Of a DNA stretch of 54,866 nucleotides, positions 1 to 8,045 are shown one piece after another. A program made the translations under genes and the position numbers. Numbering within the stretch: position 1 is the first letter of the stretch; each line of letters opens with the position of its first letter. Source of the DNA: a virus. The DNA lies in the IMG/VR virus record IMGVR_UViG_3300033146_003306, positions 1 through 54,866 of that record, one strand, 5' to 3'. The notes below the pieces were generated by a model. That model worked only from the letters and a program-made list of their open reading frames with translations. It ran no database searches and was not told where the DNA came from.

Positions 1-500
1 GTTGCATGAGAAACAACTTCATGTATCTCTTCTAAGTTTATAATTCCTGCTAAATGTTTTGCAACTTGTCCTGGTCTTTCATCTAAAAGATACGCCTGAT
101 CCTTCTGTGACTGATAATTAACGCTGCCAAAGTTAAATATTCTTGCTATATCGTCTGGTACAGATTTTCCACCTCCTGTTTGTGGCTGATTATTATCGAG
201 ACTATATTCATTAATAGACTTTGATCTTGTTCTCGTAATTATGTGATCATTACCGTTGTTTTTTACGCCGATTTCTATTTTTGCAGCCTTACCCCTGTCA
301 AGCGGTCTATTAATAAACCCTAATGCTCCTTCTGCACTTTTAGGTGTTTCGTTTTCAATCACCATCTTTAATGCTTTTAGTATTTCTGATTTTCCTGTGC
401 TTGATTCACCAATTATTACATTAACTCCTGGATGAAAATCAAAACGCTGATCTACCCATCCCCCGAAATTTTTTAAATGTACATATTTAACTATCTCCAT
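1..500 (-). CDS. RecF/SbcC-type SMC-like ATPase, N-terminal part (cut by window edge)
   Basis: The first 166 residues of a protein whose remainder lies beyond the left edge of the window. The start begins MEIVKYVHLKNFGGW and is followed by a Walker A motif GESSTGKS at residues 31-38, the layout of SbcC, RecF and phage T4 gp46 ATPase heads. Such proteins work with a nuclease partner in processing DNA ends for recombination. The ATG overlaps the last 10 bases of the upstream 135-residue gene, so the two are translationally coupled. The gene sits at the end of the replication/recombination block that includes RecA-like and endonuclease VII genes. SbcC versus RecF cannot be decided without the coiled-coil and C-terminal half. 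Confidence 0.8.
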   Translation of the reverse strand, partial: MEIVKYVHLKNFGGWVDQRFDFHPGVNVIIGESSTGKSEILKALKMVIENETPKSAEGALGFINRPLDRGKAAKIEIGVKNNGNDHIITRTRSKSINEYSLDNNQPQTGGGKSVPDDIARIFNFGSVNYQSQKDQAYLLDERPGQVAKHLAGIINLEEIHEVVSHA

Positions 501-898
501 GATTCATCCCATTTCTGTTTGGTTACTTTTCCTGACCAAAAACACCCCGGTGGTATCTTATTCTTCCGTTCAAAAAAATCAATGATTTCAACTAAGTCGT
601 CTTTCATTTCACTCCAATTTGTATGTTCAATTATTTCAAGTAAAGCCGACACATACGATATTAAATGACGTGGATTTGTATCCCATTTTGTTAATTTTTC
701 AAATTTCTTAAATTTTTGTTGAACAATTTCAGTTTCTTTTTTATTCAATAAAGGCTTCTTTTTAATTTCTTTATAGGCCTTTTTAGATGCATTGTTTGCA
801 AGACCATAAATCCGACTTTTGGTATTAATTCTTATTATGTCTTTAAGAGAAGCAACTAATCCAAGTTCTGACTGGCTTTTTAATTCATTAATGTTCAT
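491..898 (-). CDS. hypothetical protein, 135 aa
   Basis: Unrecognised, highly charged, lysine-rich protein without membrane segments or Cys/His clusters. The ATG at 898 (MNINELKSQ) is preferred because a GGGAGGG stretch lies about 11 bases upstream; an in-frame GTG at 919 would add seven residues. The 3' end overlaps the start of the SbcC/RecF-type ATPase gene, so the two probably share a message. In many phages the nuclease partner of SbcC lies beside it, but this protein is too short and lacks metallophosphatase motifs, so that role is not supported. Confidence 0.6.
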   Translation of the reverse strand: MNINELKSQSELGLVASLKDIIRINTKSRIYGLANNASKKAYKEIKKKPLLNKKETEIVQQKFKKFEKLTKWDTNPRHLISYVSALLEIIEHTNWSEMKDDLVEIIDFFERKNKIPPGCFWSGKVTKQKWDESWR

Positions 899-973
899 GT
901 TTGATTTTGCCCTCCCCACTATCCCCCATGACTTTTTAAGGATATTGTCATTTATATATTACTTTGTTGTTTT

Positions 974-1531
974 TTATACTCCTATTAATTCAGCATTTTG
1001 TAGTTGATTTAAAATACAGTCTATGAACTGCTCCCATTCCGGCAATTTATGTTCTTTTCTTTGAATAATTATATTCCTCAATACCTTGTAGTTCGTATTG
1101 ATCATTCTTGTTTGAAGAAACCCCTGCGGTAGGTTTTTTGAAACTCCGTCAAAATCACCTGCTAATCTATATCCTTCTACAACATCAAGAATTTTCTGGT
1201 CTACTTTGTTGTGAAACAATTCTGGATTTAACGGTGACCTCATAATTGTATGCATGGTGGATTTACTGAGCTTTGACGTTCCAACTCTATATGTGTCAAT
1301 TTGTTTCCAAAAATCAAGTGTTGCTCGTACAACTATGTGAACTTGAATCTGCTCAAGAAATTTGTTATGTCCGTGATCTCTTCTGCATAATTTAATTGCT
1401 GTTTTCATATGTTTATTGATATCTTCTGCGGTTTGCTGTATTTTACTTATTTCACATTCTTCTTGAAACGAAAATTTCATACCAATTAAAGCCTGTTTTA
1501 GCCCATTTTCACTTACTATTTTTAATTCCAT
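974..1531 (-). CDS. ThyX-like fold protein (possible FAD-dependent thymidylate synthase relative)
   Basis: 185 residues. The segment WKQIDTYRVGTSKLSKSTMH resembles the ThyX signature region (QW-x-RHR-x-S-x-NE-x-S-x-RY), but the RHR triad is replaced by TYR and the final RY by MH. The C-terminal part, with LPQGFLQTR and NYKVLRNIIIQRKEHKLPEW, belongs to a protein family that recurs in phage replication regions; this is recollection, not a search. The fold resemblance suggests a ThyX-like protein, but the altered nucleotide/flavin motif argues against ordinary thymidylate synthase activity. It may act in nucleotide metabolism alongside the dNMP-kinase-like gene at 14.0-14.5 kb. The family assignment is inference. 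Confidence 0.55.
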   Translation of the reverse strand: MELKIVSENGLKQALIGMKFSFQEECEISKIQQTAEDINKHMKTAIKLCRRDHGHNKFLEQIQVHIVVRATLDFWKQIDTYRVGTSKLSKSTMHTIMRSPLNPELFHNKVDQKILDVVEGYRLAGDFDGVSKNLPQGFLQTRMINTNYKVLRNIIIQRKEHKLPEWEQFIDCILNQLQNAELIGV

Positions 1532-1592
1532 TTATTTTTTATCCTTTTGTTTAAGTGTTAATACTTAATTAAATTGATTTACAAAAATACTT

Positions 1593-1937
1593 TTATTTAT
1601 TACCTTGTTTTTTATATTCTATATTGTGTTTTTTAATAAACTGAGACGTGGCTTGTCTTGAATTGCTTTTTATTATTTTACCTATTTCTTTCTGAGTCAT
1701 TAATGATGTGTCAAAACGGCCAATTGCTTTTAGTCTTTGCACTGCCATATAATTTAAACTGTGCTGTCTTTTACATTTAAAACCCAACGCCCTTTTTATA
1801 GTAGATATTGCGCTTGTTCCTCTATATCCATATTTTTTCGCAATTTGAGATTGAGTCATGTTTGTAAATACATTATTGTCTTTTTTAAAATCAATTCTTA
1901 ATCTATCAAGTCCTGTCTGCTTTGTTGTTTTTGGCAT
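1593..1937 (-). CDS. small DNA-binding protein with two helix-turn-helix-like segments
   Basis: 114 residues, basic. Two segments look like helix-turn-helix units: one around TQSQIAKKYGYRGTSAIST and one around TQKEIGKIIKSNSRQATSQF, each with the polar-Q-x-E/Q-I-A/G-K-pattern seen in recognition helices. The start overlaps the end of the endonuclease VII gene by 32 bases. A possible ribosome binding site GGAG lies rather far upstream (about 14 bases). It probably binds DNA as an accessory or regulatory protein; no target is evident. Confidence 0.6.
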   Translation of the reverse strand: MPKTTKQTGLDRLRIDFKKDNNVFTNMTQSQIAKKYGYRGTSAISTIKRALGFKCKRQHSLNYMAVQRLKAIGRFDTSLMTQKEIGKIIKSNSRQATSQFIKKHNIEYKKQGNK

Positions 1938-2352
1938 TTTTAATTTTATTTCTCCTTTTTTTAATTATCATTTTCTTTTGAAGTTTAGTTTTGAAATCTG
2001 GATGCAATATATATGAAGGATTTGTTTTATTTGACTCCCAATGTTCAACAAGGTTTTTTACAAAATCCTCAAAGCTAATTTCTATATTTTTTAAAAACCT
2101 TTGTTTTGCATTTTTTGTTTTTCCTTCAAACCTATTGCATCCGGCACACAATGCACCTCTTATCATTCCTGTTTCATGATCGTGGTCTAAATGTATTTTA
2201 GAAAAATCATGATCTGAAAAATCAGTTTTGCACAACGGACAAATATAATTTTGTTTTTGCGCAAATTGTTTTTTTGTTTCAGATATTTGTTTTGTAGTTA
2301 TTTGCTTTAATAACGGCTGCTTTTTTGATCTTCTTTTTATGTTTTTACTCAT
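1906..2352 (-). CDS. recombination endonuclease VII (HNH / ββα-Me nuclease)
   Basis: 148 residues. The core has CPLC (Cys38/Cys41), HLDHDHETGMIRGALC and CAGCN (Cys69/Cys72, Asn73), the arrangement of T4 endonuclease VII with a structural zinc held by four cysteines and an Asp-His...Asn active site. The family cleaves branched DNA such as Holliday junctions and debranches DNA before packaging. The gene starts immediately after the RecA-like recombinase stop (adjacent codons), so the two are likely cotranslated, which fits a recombination-resolution pair. The N-terminal 30 residues are a basic tail. Confidence 0.88.
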   Translation of the reverse strand: MSKNIKRRSKKQPLLKQITTKQISETKKQFAQKQNYICPLCKTDFSDHDFSKIHLDHDHETGMIRGALCAGCNRFEGKTKNAKQRFLKNIEISFEDFVKNLVEHWESNKTNPSYILHPDFKTKLQKKMIIKKRRNKIKNAKNNKADRT

Positions 2353-3513
2353 TTAAAACACTCTTTTTCTGCCTGTACATAGTTTCTTTTCTCTCGTGTT
2401 CCATGCTTCTTGCGTAAGTGTTCTTAGTTTTTTGATATTATTTTTTGGGTCTTCCCATAGTAAATCAACTAAATCCCTGAATTTAATACTTGTTTTTGAA
2501 AATTCTGTCGCTTTTATTTTTGACGAAGGAGTTACGTTTGTAGATGAACATTCCCACATGTTTTCTGACAAAAACAAACACATACTTTCAATATCGTCTA
2601 TGCCGTACTCAGAATAAATATTAAATGTAATATTTCTCTTTTTTCCGTTAAGGTGATTCTTTTTCATTATTATGTTTGCTGTATTCCCAATCTCAATCTT
2701 GTTTCCATTTATTGTTTGTGTTATTTTTGCCCCCTGCATAACCCTCGCAGAATGAGTTGAATTATAGAAAGGGGATGTACCACCATTAGATGTCCATTTA
2801 TCTTCAAATCGGCTCGCATCCATCTTTTGCGTTAGCTGTTGAACAATAATCAAAACAGAGTTAGTTCCGGCAAGCATATCATTGCATTCGCCTAATATTT
2901 TTCTTATTGTTTTTGCTTTTTCTGCATTGTAACTTTTCTTTATGTCTTTTATTGCTTTTAAATCACCCTCTGCAACTTTAATTGCTTTTTCAATACTTTT
3001 TTCATAATCAGAGTCGGCCTTTAAGGTATCTAATGAGTCGAGTACCTGAATAAAAGGTCTGTTTGTTTTGCATTGTGCAATTATGCTTCCTCCAAACTGT
3101 TGAATTGTTTTAGAAAATCCACCTATCGGCTCTGTTAGCCTTCCTACCAACGAGGGGAATAATTCTTCAAGGTCAAAACTGCCTTTTACTTCTGAGTTAT
3201 TCATTATCAAATCATATTTATCAAACCTTTTATTTGAGGCTGCTTCTGCAAGCCCTGACATTGCAAGGAATGTCTTTCCTGCATCTGATTGTCCCGGCAA
3301 TGTATTTATACTGCCTTTCTTCCATCCTCCCGAAGCATACCCTGAGCATGCAAGATTAAACATCGTTGCACCTGTAGGAACAAGATCTTTTTCTGAAAAC
3401 TTAATTGCCTTCTCATCCATTTGTTCTTTTATATCTTCAAGATTTAACTTTACCTTTTCAGAAACTTCTCCAATCTTTTGCTTGTTTGATTTTCGTGGCT
3501 TTCTTGCTGTCAT
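2353..3513 (-). CDS. RecA/UvsX-like recombinase ATPase
   Basis: 386 residues. A Walker A motif GQSDAGKT lies at residues 74-81 after a short lead GGWKKGSIN, and a Walker B-like strand PFIQVLDSLDTL follows at roughly residue 155; this is the RecA core order. The family forms filaments on single-stranded DNA and carries out strand exchange. The protein is close to bacterial RecA in length. It overlaps the upstream 134-residue gene by four bases (ATGA) and abuts endonuclease VII downstream. The gp32-like SSB and a possible mediator are encoded just upstream, so a T4-like recombination module is likely. Confidence 0.82.
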   Translation of the reverse strand: MTARKPRKSNKQKIGEVSEKVKLNLEDIKEQMDEKAIKFSEKDLVPTGATMFNLACSGYASGGWKKGSINTLPGQSDAGKTFLAMSGLAEAASNKRFDKYDLIMNNSEVKGSFDLEELFPSLVGRLTEPIGGFSKTIQQFGGSIIAQCKTNRPFIQVLDSLDTLKADSDYEKSIEKAIKVAEGDLKAIKDIKKSYNAEKAKTIRKILGECNDMLAGTNSVLIIVQQLTQKMDASRFEDKWTSNGGTSPFYNSTHSARVMQGAKITQTINGNKIEIGNTANIIMKKNHLNGKKRNITFNIYSEYGIDDIESMCLFLSENMWECSSTNVTPSSKIKATEFSKTSIKFRDLVDLLWEDPKNNIKKLRTLTQEAWNTREKKLCTGRKRVF

Positions 3514-3914
3514 TCTCTTCTCCCTATTCTTCTGCCCTTATAAATGCACCTTGTTTGCAAGAACTCTGTCCATCTTTTTTTAGAGTGTTGGAATATGCCC
3601 CCTACCTGAACACCAAGTGCATATTTTTTAGCTAATGTTCTAACTGTCTTGTGTGTGGGCACTCTTTTTTCTCCATACCTCTCTTTATACATTAGTCTTA
3701 CGTCTTTTGTTCCAATTGTTTCATCGTAAAGCTCAAAGTAATTATTATGAGATATTATTTGTTTTTTTATTAACAACTCAATTAATGCCTGGACTGTTGT
3801 TATGTCTCTTTGCTCTCTCATGCCATTAATTTCCTCAGCAATAGCCTCATATACACTGGCTTCTTGCTGAGTCAATTTAGTAGGCGTATACGCAAATATT
3901 TTTTGCCTACTCAT
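3510..3914 (-). CDS. hypothetical protein, 134 aa, in recombination operon
   Basis: Unrecognised basic protein. It has an N-terminal helical part (LTQQEASVYEAIAEEI) and a second helical segment near THKTVRTLAKKYALGV that could be a helix-turn-helix, so DNA binding is possible but not established. It lies between the SSB and RecA-like genes; its stop overlaps the RecA-like start as ATGA, indicating translational coupling. A role as accessory factor for the recombinase is inferred only from position. Confidence 0.6.
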   Translation of the reverse strand: MSRQKIFAYTPTKLTQQEASVYEAIAEEINGMREQRDITTVQALIELLIKKQIISHNNYFELYDETIGTKDVRLMYKERYGEKRVPTHKTVRTLAKKYALGVQVGGIFQHSKKRWTEFLQTRCIYKGRRIGRRE

Positions 3915-3919
3915 TATAG

Positions 3920-5005
3920 TTATCTCCTTGGTTTTCTTCTTCCTTTTCTTTGATGGGAAACTTCTTTATGTGTAACGTCTTGGTTTTTTTCTGCTAAAGG
4001 CTGTCTTCTTCCTGGTCTTTCTTGTGTGTCTCCCCACGCAGGGTTATCGTCAATTTCTTCGTCTTGTATGTTACTATCTGTATCATTTATTGGTGGAGCA
4101 GGTATATCATCTTCTTTTTGCTCTGTCTTGTCGATCATTTTTTTTGCAAGCATTTGTTCCATTTCTTCGTATGTATAAATTAACGGTGTAGCTAATTTAT
4201 CAAACTGAACGCACTCAGAAATGCGAGGTGTAAAATCTGTTCCTTCCGGCCTTTTGTCAAACTTAATAACAGGAAATTCAAAATAACCTTTTGTATATAT
4301 ACCTCCTGTAGGAGTATTCCATACGCTATCGAATCTTAGCGTGTACCCTGCTTTTGGATGTGGCCACGGATATACAAAGTTATCTCCTACTTCTGTGTTC
4401 CTTGAACATGTTATGATATTTTTATGAAAAACTGCTCTTGAAACGTCATTTATAACTTCAAGCGCATCGCCTGACGTATCGTGATTATAAATATTTGCCC
4501 ACGTTCTCCATGTTGGCTTTAATGATTTTGCTTTTTCGTCTGCTTCTGGATCACCTTGCTTTCTTTTTTTATATTCCTCAAACATTCTCTGGCAATGAGG
4601 GCATTTTTCTCCAAATGCTTCTCTTAAACAAACTGCGTCCCCCGAGTCTCCGTCTGCGTATCTATGGAACGGTATTTCAAAAAAAGACATTGCGCTACCT
4701 TGCTTTAAATTTCTTTTTTTTGCATATATCTGGCCCGCTTCCCTTTGCTCTTGTGTTGGAGGTGCATGAAGAAGTTTTTCAATCCACGGTTCTGACACAA
4801 TAAAAGGGATTATATCAATTCTGTTTTCCTTTGCATGGCCGAGTGGTATCCATTCTGTTACTTCTATTTCTGCCGCTTCAAAGTCAAACCCTCTTTTTGT
4901 CCCTGCTTCACTTTCTGTGCTTGCTGTTTTTTCTAAACCCATGTCAGAAACAGTTTCCACCATGTCACAAAAAGCATTTTCAAGCATTGCTAACTGATCA
5001 TTCAT
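3920..5005 (-). CDS. single-stranded DNA-binding protein, T4 gp32-like
   Basis: 361 residues. A zinc site His114-X11-Cys126-X8-Cys135-X2-Cys138 matches the spacing type of T4 gp32 (His-X12-Cys-X9-Cys-X2-Cys), embedded in a core rich in aromatic residues. The C-terminal region (about residues 295-330) is acidic, as in SSBs that recruit partners, but is followed by a very basic tail ending KGRRKPRR. The protein would coat ssDNA during replication and recombination. It heads the SSB / 134-aa / RecA / endonuclease VII run. The match rests on motif spacing, composition and neighbours. Confidence 0.8.
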   Translation of the reverse strand: MNDQLAMLENAFCDMVETVSDMGLEKTASTESEAGTKRGFDFEAAEIEVTEWIPLGHAKENRIDIIPFIVSEPWIEKLLHAPPTQEQREAGQIYAKKRNLKQGSAMSFFEIPFHRYADGDSGDAVCLREAFGEKCPHCQRMFEEYKKRKQGDPEADEKAKSLKPTWRTWANIYNHDTSGDALEVINDVSRAVFHKNIITCSRNTEVGDNFVYPWPHPKAGYTLRFDSVWNTPTGGIYTKGYFEFPVIKFDKRPEGTDFTPRISECVQFDKLATPLIYTYEEMEQMLAKKMIDKTEQKEDDIPAPPINDTDSNIQDEEIDDNPAWGDTQERPGRRQPLAEKNQDVTHKEVSHQRKGRRKPRR

Positions 5006-5092
5006 TATTTATTTTCCTTTTTTATGTAATTTTAAATATTATTTATTTTACTTATAATAAAAAAACAAAAGACAAACCAAAATATTATTGAC

Positions 5093-5263
5093 TTAACTAT
5101 CTTTTTTGTCCTTGTCTTTTAACAAATCACCAAATAAATTAACGCTGGCTCTCGTTTTTCCTATGATACACGCATTATACGCCACAACGACCAGTACGCA
5201 TATCCATATTGGCAATGCTACGTAAAGCCCAAATAACTTTATAAAAACAGTAAATACCTCCAT
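5093..5263 (-). CDS. small single-pass membrane protein, 56 aa
   Basis: The ATG at 5263 has a GGAGAAG ribosome binding site and begins one base after the stop of the upstream gene, so it is preferred over an in-frame start 17 codons earlier. One hydrophobic helix spans residues about 5-31 (FTVFIKLFGLYVALPIWICV), followed by a charged tail ending LKDKDKKDS. There is no lipobox or cleavable signal. Function unknown; the position between DNA-metabolism genes gives no clear hint. A holin-like role cannot be excluded, but no lysis partner is adjacent. Confidence 0.6.
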   Translation of the reverse strand: MEVFTVFIKLFGLYVALPIWICVLVVVAYNACIIGKTRASVNLFGDLLKDKDKKDS

Positions 5264-5264
5264 T

Positions 5265-5879
5265 TTAAATTCTTCTCCTCTTTCTCTTTGTTTTGACTGT
5301 GGATGTGCTATCAATTGCTTTTTCTTCCGTTTTTTTTAATTTTTCCTGGTCTTCTGTTTCTACTTTTACGTCAGCAAGGACATCACTACTGATGTCATCA
5401 ATATCCAACACATGCCTTGATTCTGCTGATTCTGTTGACTCAAAATAATTTGATAATGCCAACGCAACAGCGTCTTTTATAAGCCATTTTTTATCCTCCA
5501 TTATCTTTTGCATACTCTCGTATAAATTAAGCTCGTTTTCTGCATGTATCAATGCATCAACAACAGAAATATAGTCGCTGTGCAACCTATAGTATACCTC
5601 TGCTTTTTTATCTGTGTATTTCGCTGTTTTTGGATCGCACAATGAAGGGTCTGACACGCAATCAAGCATTAATTGTGAGCGTGTTTGCTTTTTTAATTCA
5701 TGTAGTTGGTCAGTAATCTTCTGTAATTTTGCCCTTTCTTTATTATATTTAAAGCAAAGGTCGCCATTCAACTGTATTTCTGAATGAAGGTTATTGATGT
5801 CAATCAATCTATCCTTTGTGACATCAATGTCAGAGCATATGTCTACCGTGTTATATATCTTGTCTATTTTACTTTGCAT
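5265..5879 (-). CDS. coiled-coil protein, possible recombination mediator
   Basis: 204 residues. Two long helical, heptad-like stretches (about 25-75 and 90-140), then an acidic linker and a strongly basic end TKRKRRRI. The helical core with KKAEVYYRLHSDY and the location next to SSB and RecA-like genes recall UvsY-type mediators that load recombinase onto gp32-coated DNA. This is a guess from architecture and neighbourhood; no diagnostic motif is visible. The downstream membrane-protein start follows after one base. Confidence 0.5.
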   Translation of the reverse strand: MQSKIDKIYNTVDICSDIDVTKDRLIDINNLHSEIQLNGDLCFKYNKERAKLQKITDQLHELKKQTRSQLMLDCVSDPSLCDPKTAKYTDKKAEVYYRLHSDYISVVDALIHAENELNLYESMQKIMEDKKWLIKDAVALALSNYFESTESAESRHVLDIDDISSDVLADVKVETEDQEKLKKTEEKAIDSTSTVKTKRKRRRI

Positions 5880-5969
5880 TTTTTATTTTCCTTTTTTTTG
5901 CGCAGAACGTCATTTTTTTTACTGCATTTTCAGGCAATATAATTTCTGTTGTCACTTATTTTACTTTAA

Positions 5970-6149
5970 TCATTTTGTTTCCTTTAATGCCTGTCCACAT
6001 TTTTTATATATTTCTGATAGCTCGTCAAAAAAATCTTTTTTTAATATGCTTTTGAACACATGATGAATATATTTGGTTTGTCTTGCGTCCTTGTTAGTGA
6101 CCATTCCGGGGGGTTCTATTATTACACCTTTTTTGAATAATTCGTTCAT
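5970..6149 (-). CDS. hypothetical protein, 59 aa
   Basis: The ATG at 6149 (MNELFKKGV) follows a strong AAAGGAG site and overlaps the stop of the upstream frame-interrupted gene as ATGA, so it is chosen over an in-frame ATG at 6179. Charged, no membrane segment or Cys cluster. The short segment KYIHHVFKSILKKDFFDELSE looks amphipathic. Function unknown. Confidence 0.6.
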   Translation of the reverse strand: MNELFKKGVIIEPPGMVTNKDARQTKYIHHVFKSILKKDFFDELSEIYKKCGQALKETK

Positions 6150-6477
6150 TCTAATCTCCTTTGGACGGCGAATCTGCATCGTATATTCTTGTAGCCGCTT
6201 CTTCCTGTTGCGGCTACAGGTTTATGGCTCAACTCTATTATAGGTGGACAAAAAGAAACCTTGTCTATTTGGATAGCATAAAAAACCTGACACCCTGCAA
6301 CTGTCATTTCTCCAATTTTGACATACCAATTAGTCGATCTTGAATTAGTTTTTACGCCTAATTCTTTTTCTGCGTCTGTTATGGCACTTACCGTTCCATA
6401 TATCGCTTTGTATTGTTCTCTGTCATGCCCAAAAGCCAATCGCTTGTTGTTATCAAATATCTCTTTTCAACTTCCAT
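6146..6477 (-). CDS. conserved-type phage protein interrupted by a -1 frame change
   Basis: A strong ribosome binding site (AAAGGAG) and ATG at 6477 start MEVEKRYLITTSDWLLG, which runs out of frame into TAA after 29 codons. The -1 frame continues the same protein as HDREQYKAIYGTVSAI through to RRLE and a TGA at 6146. That downstream frame has no ATG of its own, only a TTG at 6439. One extra T in the TTTT run at 6431-6434 would give a single 110-residue reading frame. The junction TTTTGGGC also contains T TTG GGC, which formally fits the -1 slippery pattern, although GG in the second position is not a typical slippery codon. Either a base is missing or frameshifting is used. Confidence 0.6.
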
Positions 6478-6492
6478 TATTTTCTCCTTTTT

Positions 6493-7050
6493 TTATTCTA
6501 CAAAGGCAAATTCATACAGTTTTTCTTTGAATTTGTGTCCCTGTCTTCTACAAGGGTAATATTTTATGTATTTCTTCATGCATTTTTTTAAATTTTTTTG
6601 TTTTCTTGTTTTTTTGTTATCTTTGTTATCTGAAAGCTCAAGTATGTTGCCTGAATATTCCTTAGAGTATACATATCCTTGTTTTGTATATGCTATGTGC
6701 TGACACGTTAACGAAAATTGTGATATAAGTTCAACAGAATCAGTTATTTTCGTAAACAAAATATCTATGTTTATTGATCTGTATCTTGCCTTTATTAATA
6801 AATCAAAACTACCTATATCATAATTCTCTGTTCTATGCGTGCTATTCACTATCTCTAAGCCAATAATTCCTGATAATTTCCTCCTTACATAAGCACTTTC
6901 ATTTATAGAAATCCCTATAAATGCAAAATCAACATCCTTTGATTCATCGCTTACAAGAGACCTTCCAATAATAACGGTCTCGTGAATCTTATTTAACTCC
7001 TTAAATAATTCTTTTACTTCTTGTCTAATTGCAATCACTTTAACCTCCAT
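6493..7050 (-). CDS. putative nucleotidyltransferase-fold protein
   Basis: 185 residues. It contains the minimal nucleotidyltransferase pattern: GRS at residues 29-31, DVDF (Asp39, Asp41) and a later NIDILF strand (Asp96), the three acidic positions that bind metal in the Pol-beta-like superfamily. It is shorter than aminoglycoside or tRNA nucleotidyltransferases. The C-terminal 45 residues are basic with two cysteines (KKCMKKYIKYYPCRR) and could bind nucleic acid. Substrate unknown. It sits between the clamp loader and small hypothetical genes. Confidence 0.55.
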   Translation of the reverse strand: MEVKVIAIRQEVKELFKELNKIHETVIIGRSLVSDESKDVDFAFIGISINESAYVRRKLSGIIGLEIVNSTHRTENYDIGSFDLLIKARYRSINIDILFTKITDSVELISQFSLTCQHIAYTKQGYVYSKEYSGNILELSDNKDNKKTRKQKNLKKCMKKYIKYYPCRRQGHKFKEKLYEFAFVE

Positions 7051-7057
7051 TTTTTAA

Positions 7058-8044
7058 TTAACCTAACATACATACATACCTGACCGCCGTTATCAATGCG
7101 TAGATACGTGAGTCATGCATAGGGTGTTTTAACTGCTCTATGCATGCATGCGCCCTTGCTATCTTTTTGTTATCTGTTTCGTTTAACACTACCGCCGCCA
7201 TATATCCCATAATTGGGAATCTTACTGACTCTGCGTCAACTTTGTTCTTTTTCATTACTATTAATTGCTTTGCGCATTCAGTCCAATTTTTATTTAGCAT
7301 TGACTGACATAGTTTTTTTATGTCTTCTGAAACCTGCTCTTCGTCATTGGGAGTATTGTTTAAATAAGAAATCATTTCTTCCGGTGTATTTAACCCAATA
7401 ATTGTTTCGAGGTTCTTGTACATATTTGCCGGAACACCGTTTGAAATATCGAGAATTTTATCAATAACTGTATCAGGAAGCTGTTCTTCTGGCACATCAA
7501 ATCTTGTCAATGCATTGATGATCATGTTATATCCGTCTGTATCGTCAATTTTATTAACCCTTAGTTCTAAGCACCTCCTTAAGAATGCTTTTCTTTCTTC
7601 CCCTGTAAATTTTTTTAAAAAACCTGACTTGTCAGACGTGCAAAATATAAAATAATTAAAATCAGGAGCATCTTCCAACGGCTTTAACAGTCCTGATATT
7701 GTATTTGCATTTGCCTTATGAGACTCATCAAACAACCATCCGTTTGACCTCCCTATGCCCGGCATAAAATTTATCTGCTTTTCAACCTTTCTCGCTGTTT
7801 CTATGCCCCCTTGCGTTCCCATATTAAACTCTTTTAAACATTCTTTTGCACAACCGACTGTTTTTAAAATAATCCTTGCTATAGTTGTTTTTCCACTACC
7901 CGGCTCTCCTTCAATTAAAATCGCTTTTGGCATTGTAGATGCTGTTTTTGACAATATAATTTTTTTTATATCTGGATTTCCAAAAACATCGTCAATTGTT
8001 TTTGGTCTCATTTCGAGAGCAATGTTCTTAATATTTTTTTTCAA
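7058..8044 (-). CDS. clamp-loader AAA+ ATPase (RFC small subunit / gp44 / DnaX-like)
   Basis: 328 residues. It starts RPKTIDDVFG, typical of RFC/DnaX proteins, then Walker A GEPGSGKT (46-53), a Walker B-type strand ending LFDESH (DExH, 106-109), a sensor-1-like FCTSD near residue 135 and RRC just after, at the arginine-finger position. The rest is helical, as in clamp-loader lid and collar domains. It would open and load the sliding-clamp-like protein at 12.4-14.0 kb. The start codon is TTG at 8044, chosen because AAGGAAGG lies five bases upstream and no better start exists. No second clamp-loader subunit is visible in the window. Confidence 0.82.
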   Translation of the reverse strand: MKKNIKNIALEMRPKTIDDVFGNPDIKKIILSKTASTMPKAILIEGEPGSGKTTIARIILKTVGCAKECLKEFNMGTQGGIETARKVEKQINFMPGIGRSNGWLFDESHKANANTISGLLKPLEDAPDFNYFIFCTSDKSGFLKKFTGEERKAFLRRCLELRVNKIDDTDGYNMIINALTRFDVPEEQLPDTVIDKILDISNGVPANMYKNLETIIGLNTPEEMISYLNNTPNDEEQVSEDIKKLCQSMLNKNWTECAKQLIVMKKNKVDAESVRFPIMGYMAAVVLNETDNKKIARAHACIEQLKHPMHDSRIYALITAVRYVCMLG

Positions 8045-8045
8045 T

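Noticed and set aside
5880-5969. A very short ORF (ATG ATT AAA GTA AAA TAA) with good ribosome binding site, and an overlapping GTG frame of 28 codons
   Set aside because: The first encodes five residues only; the second lacks its own site. Possibly another frame break, but evidence is too thin.
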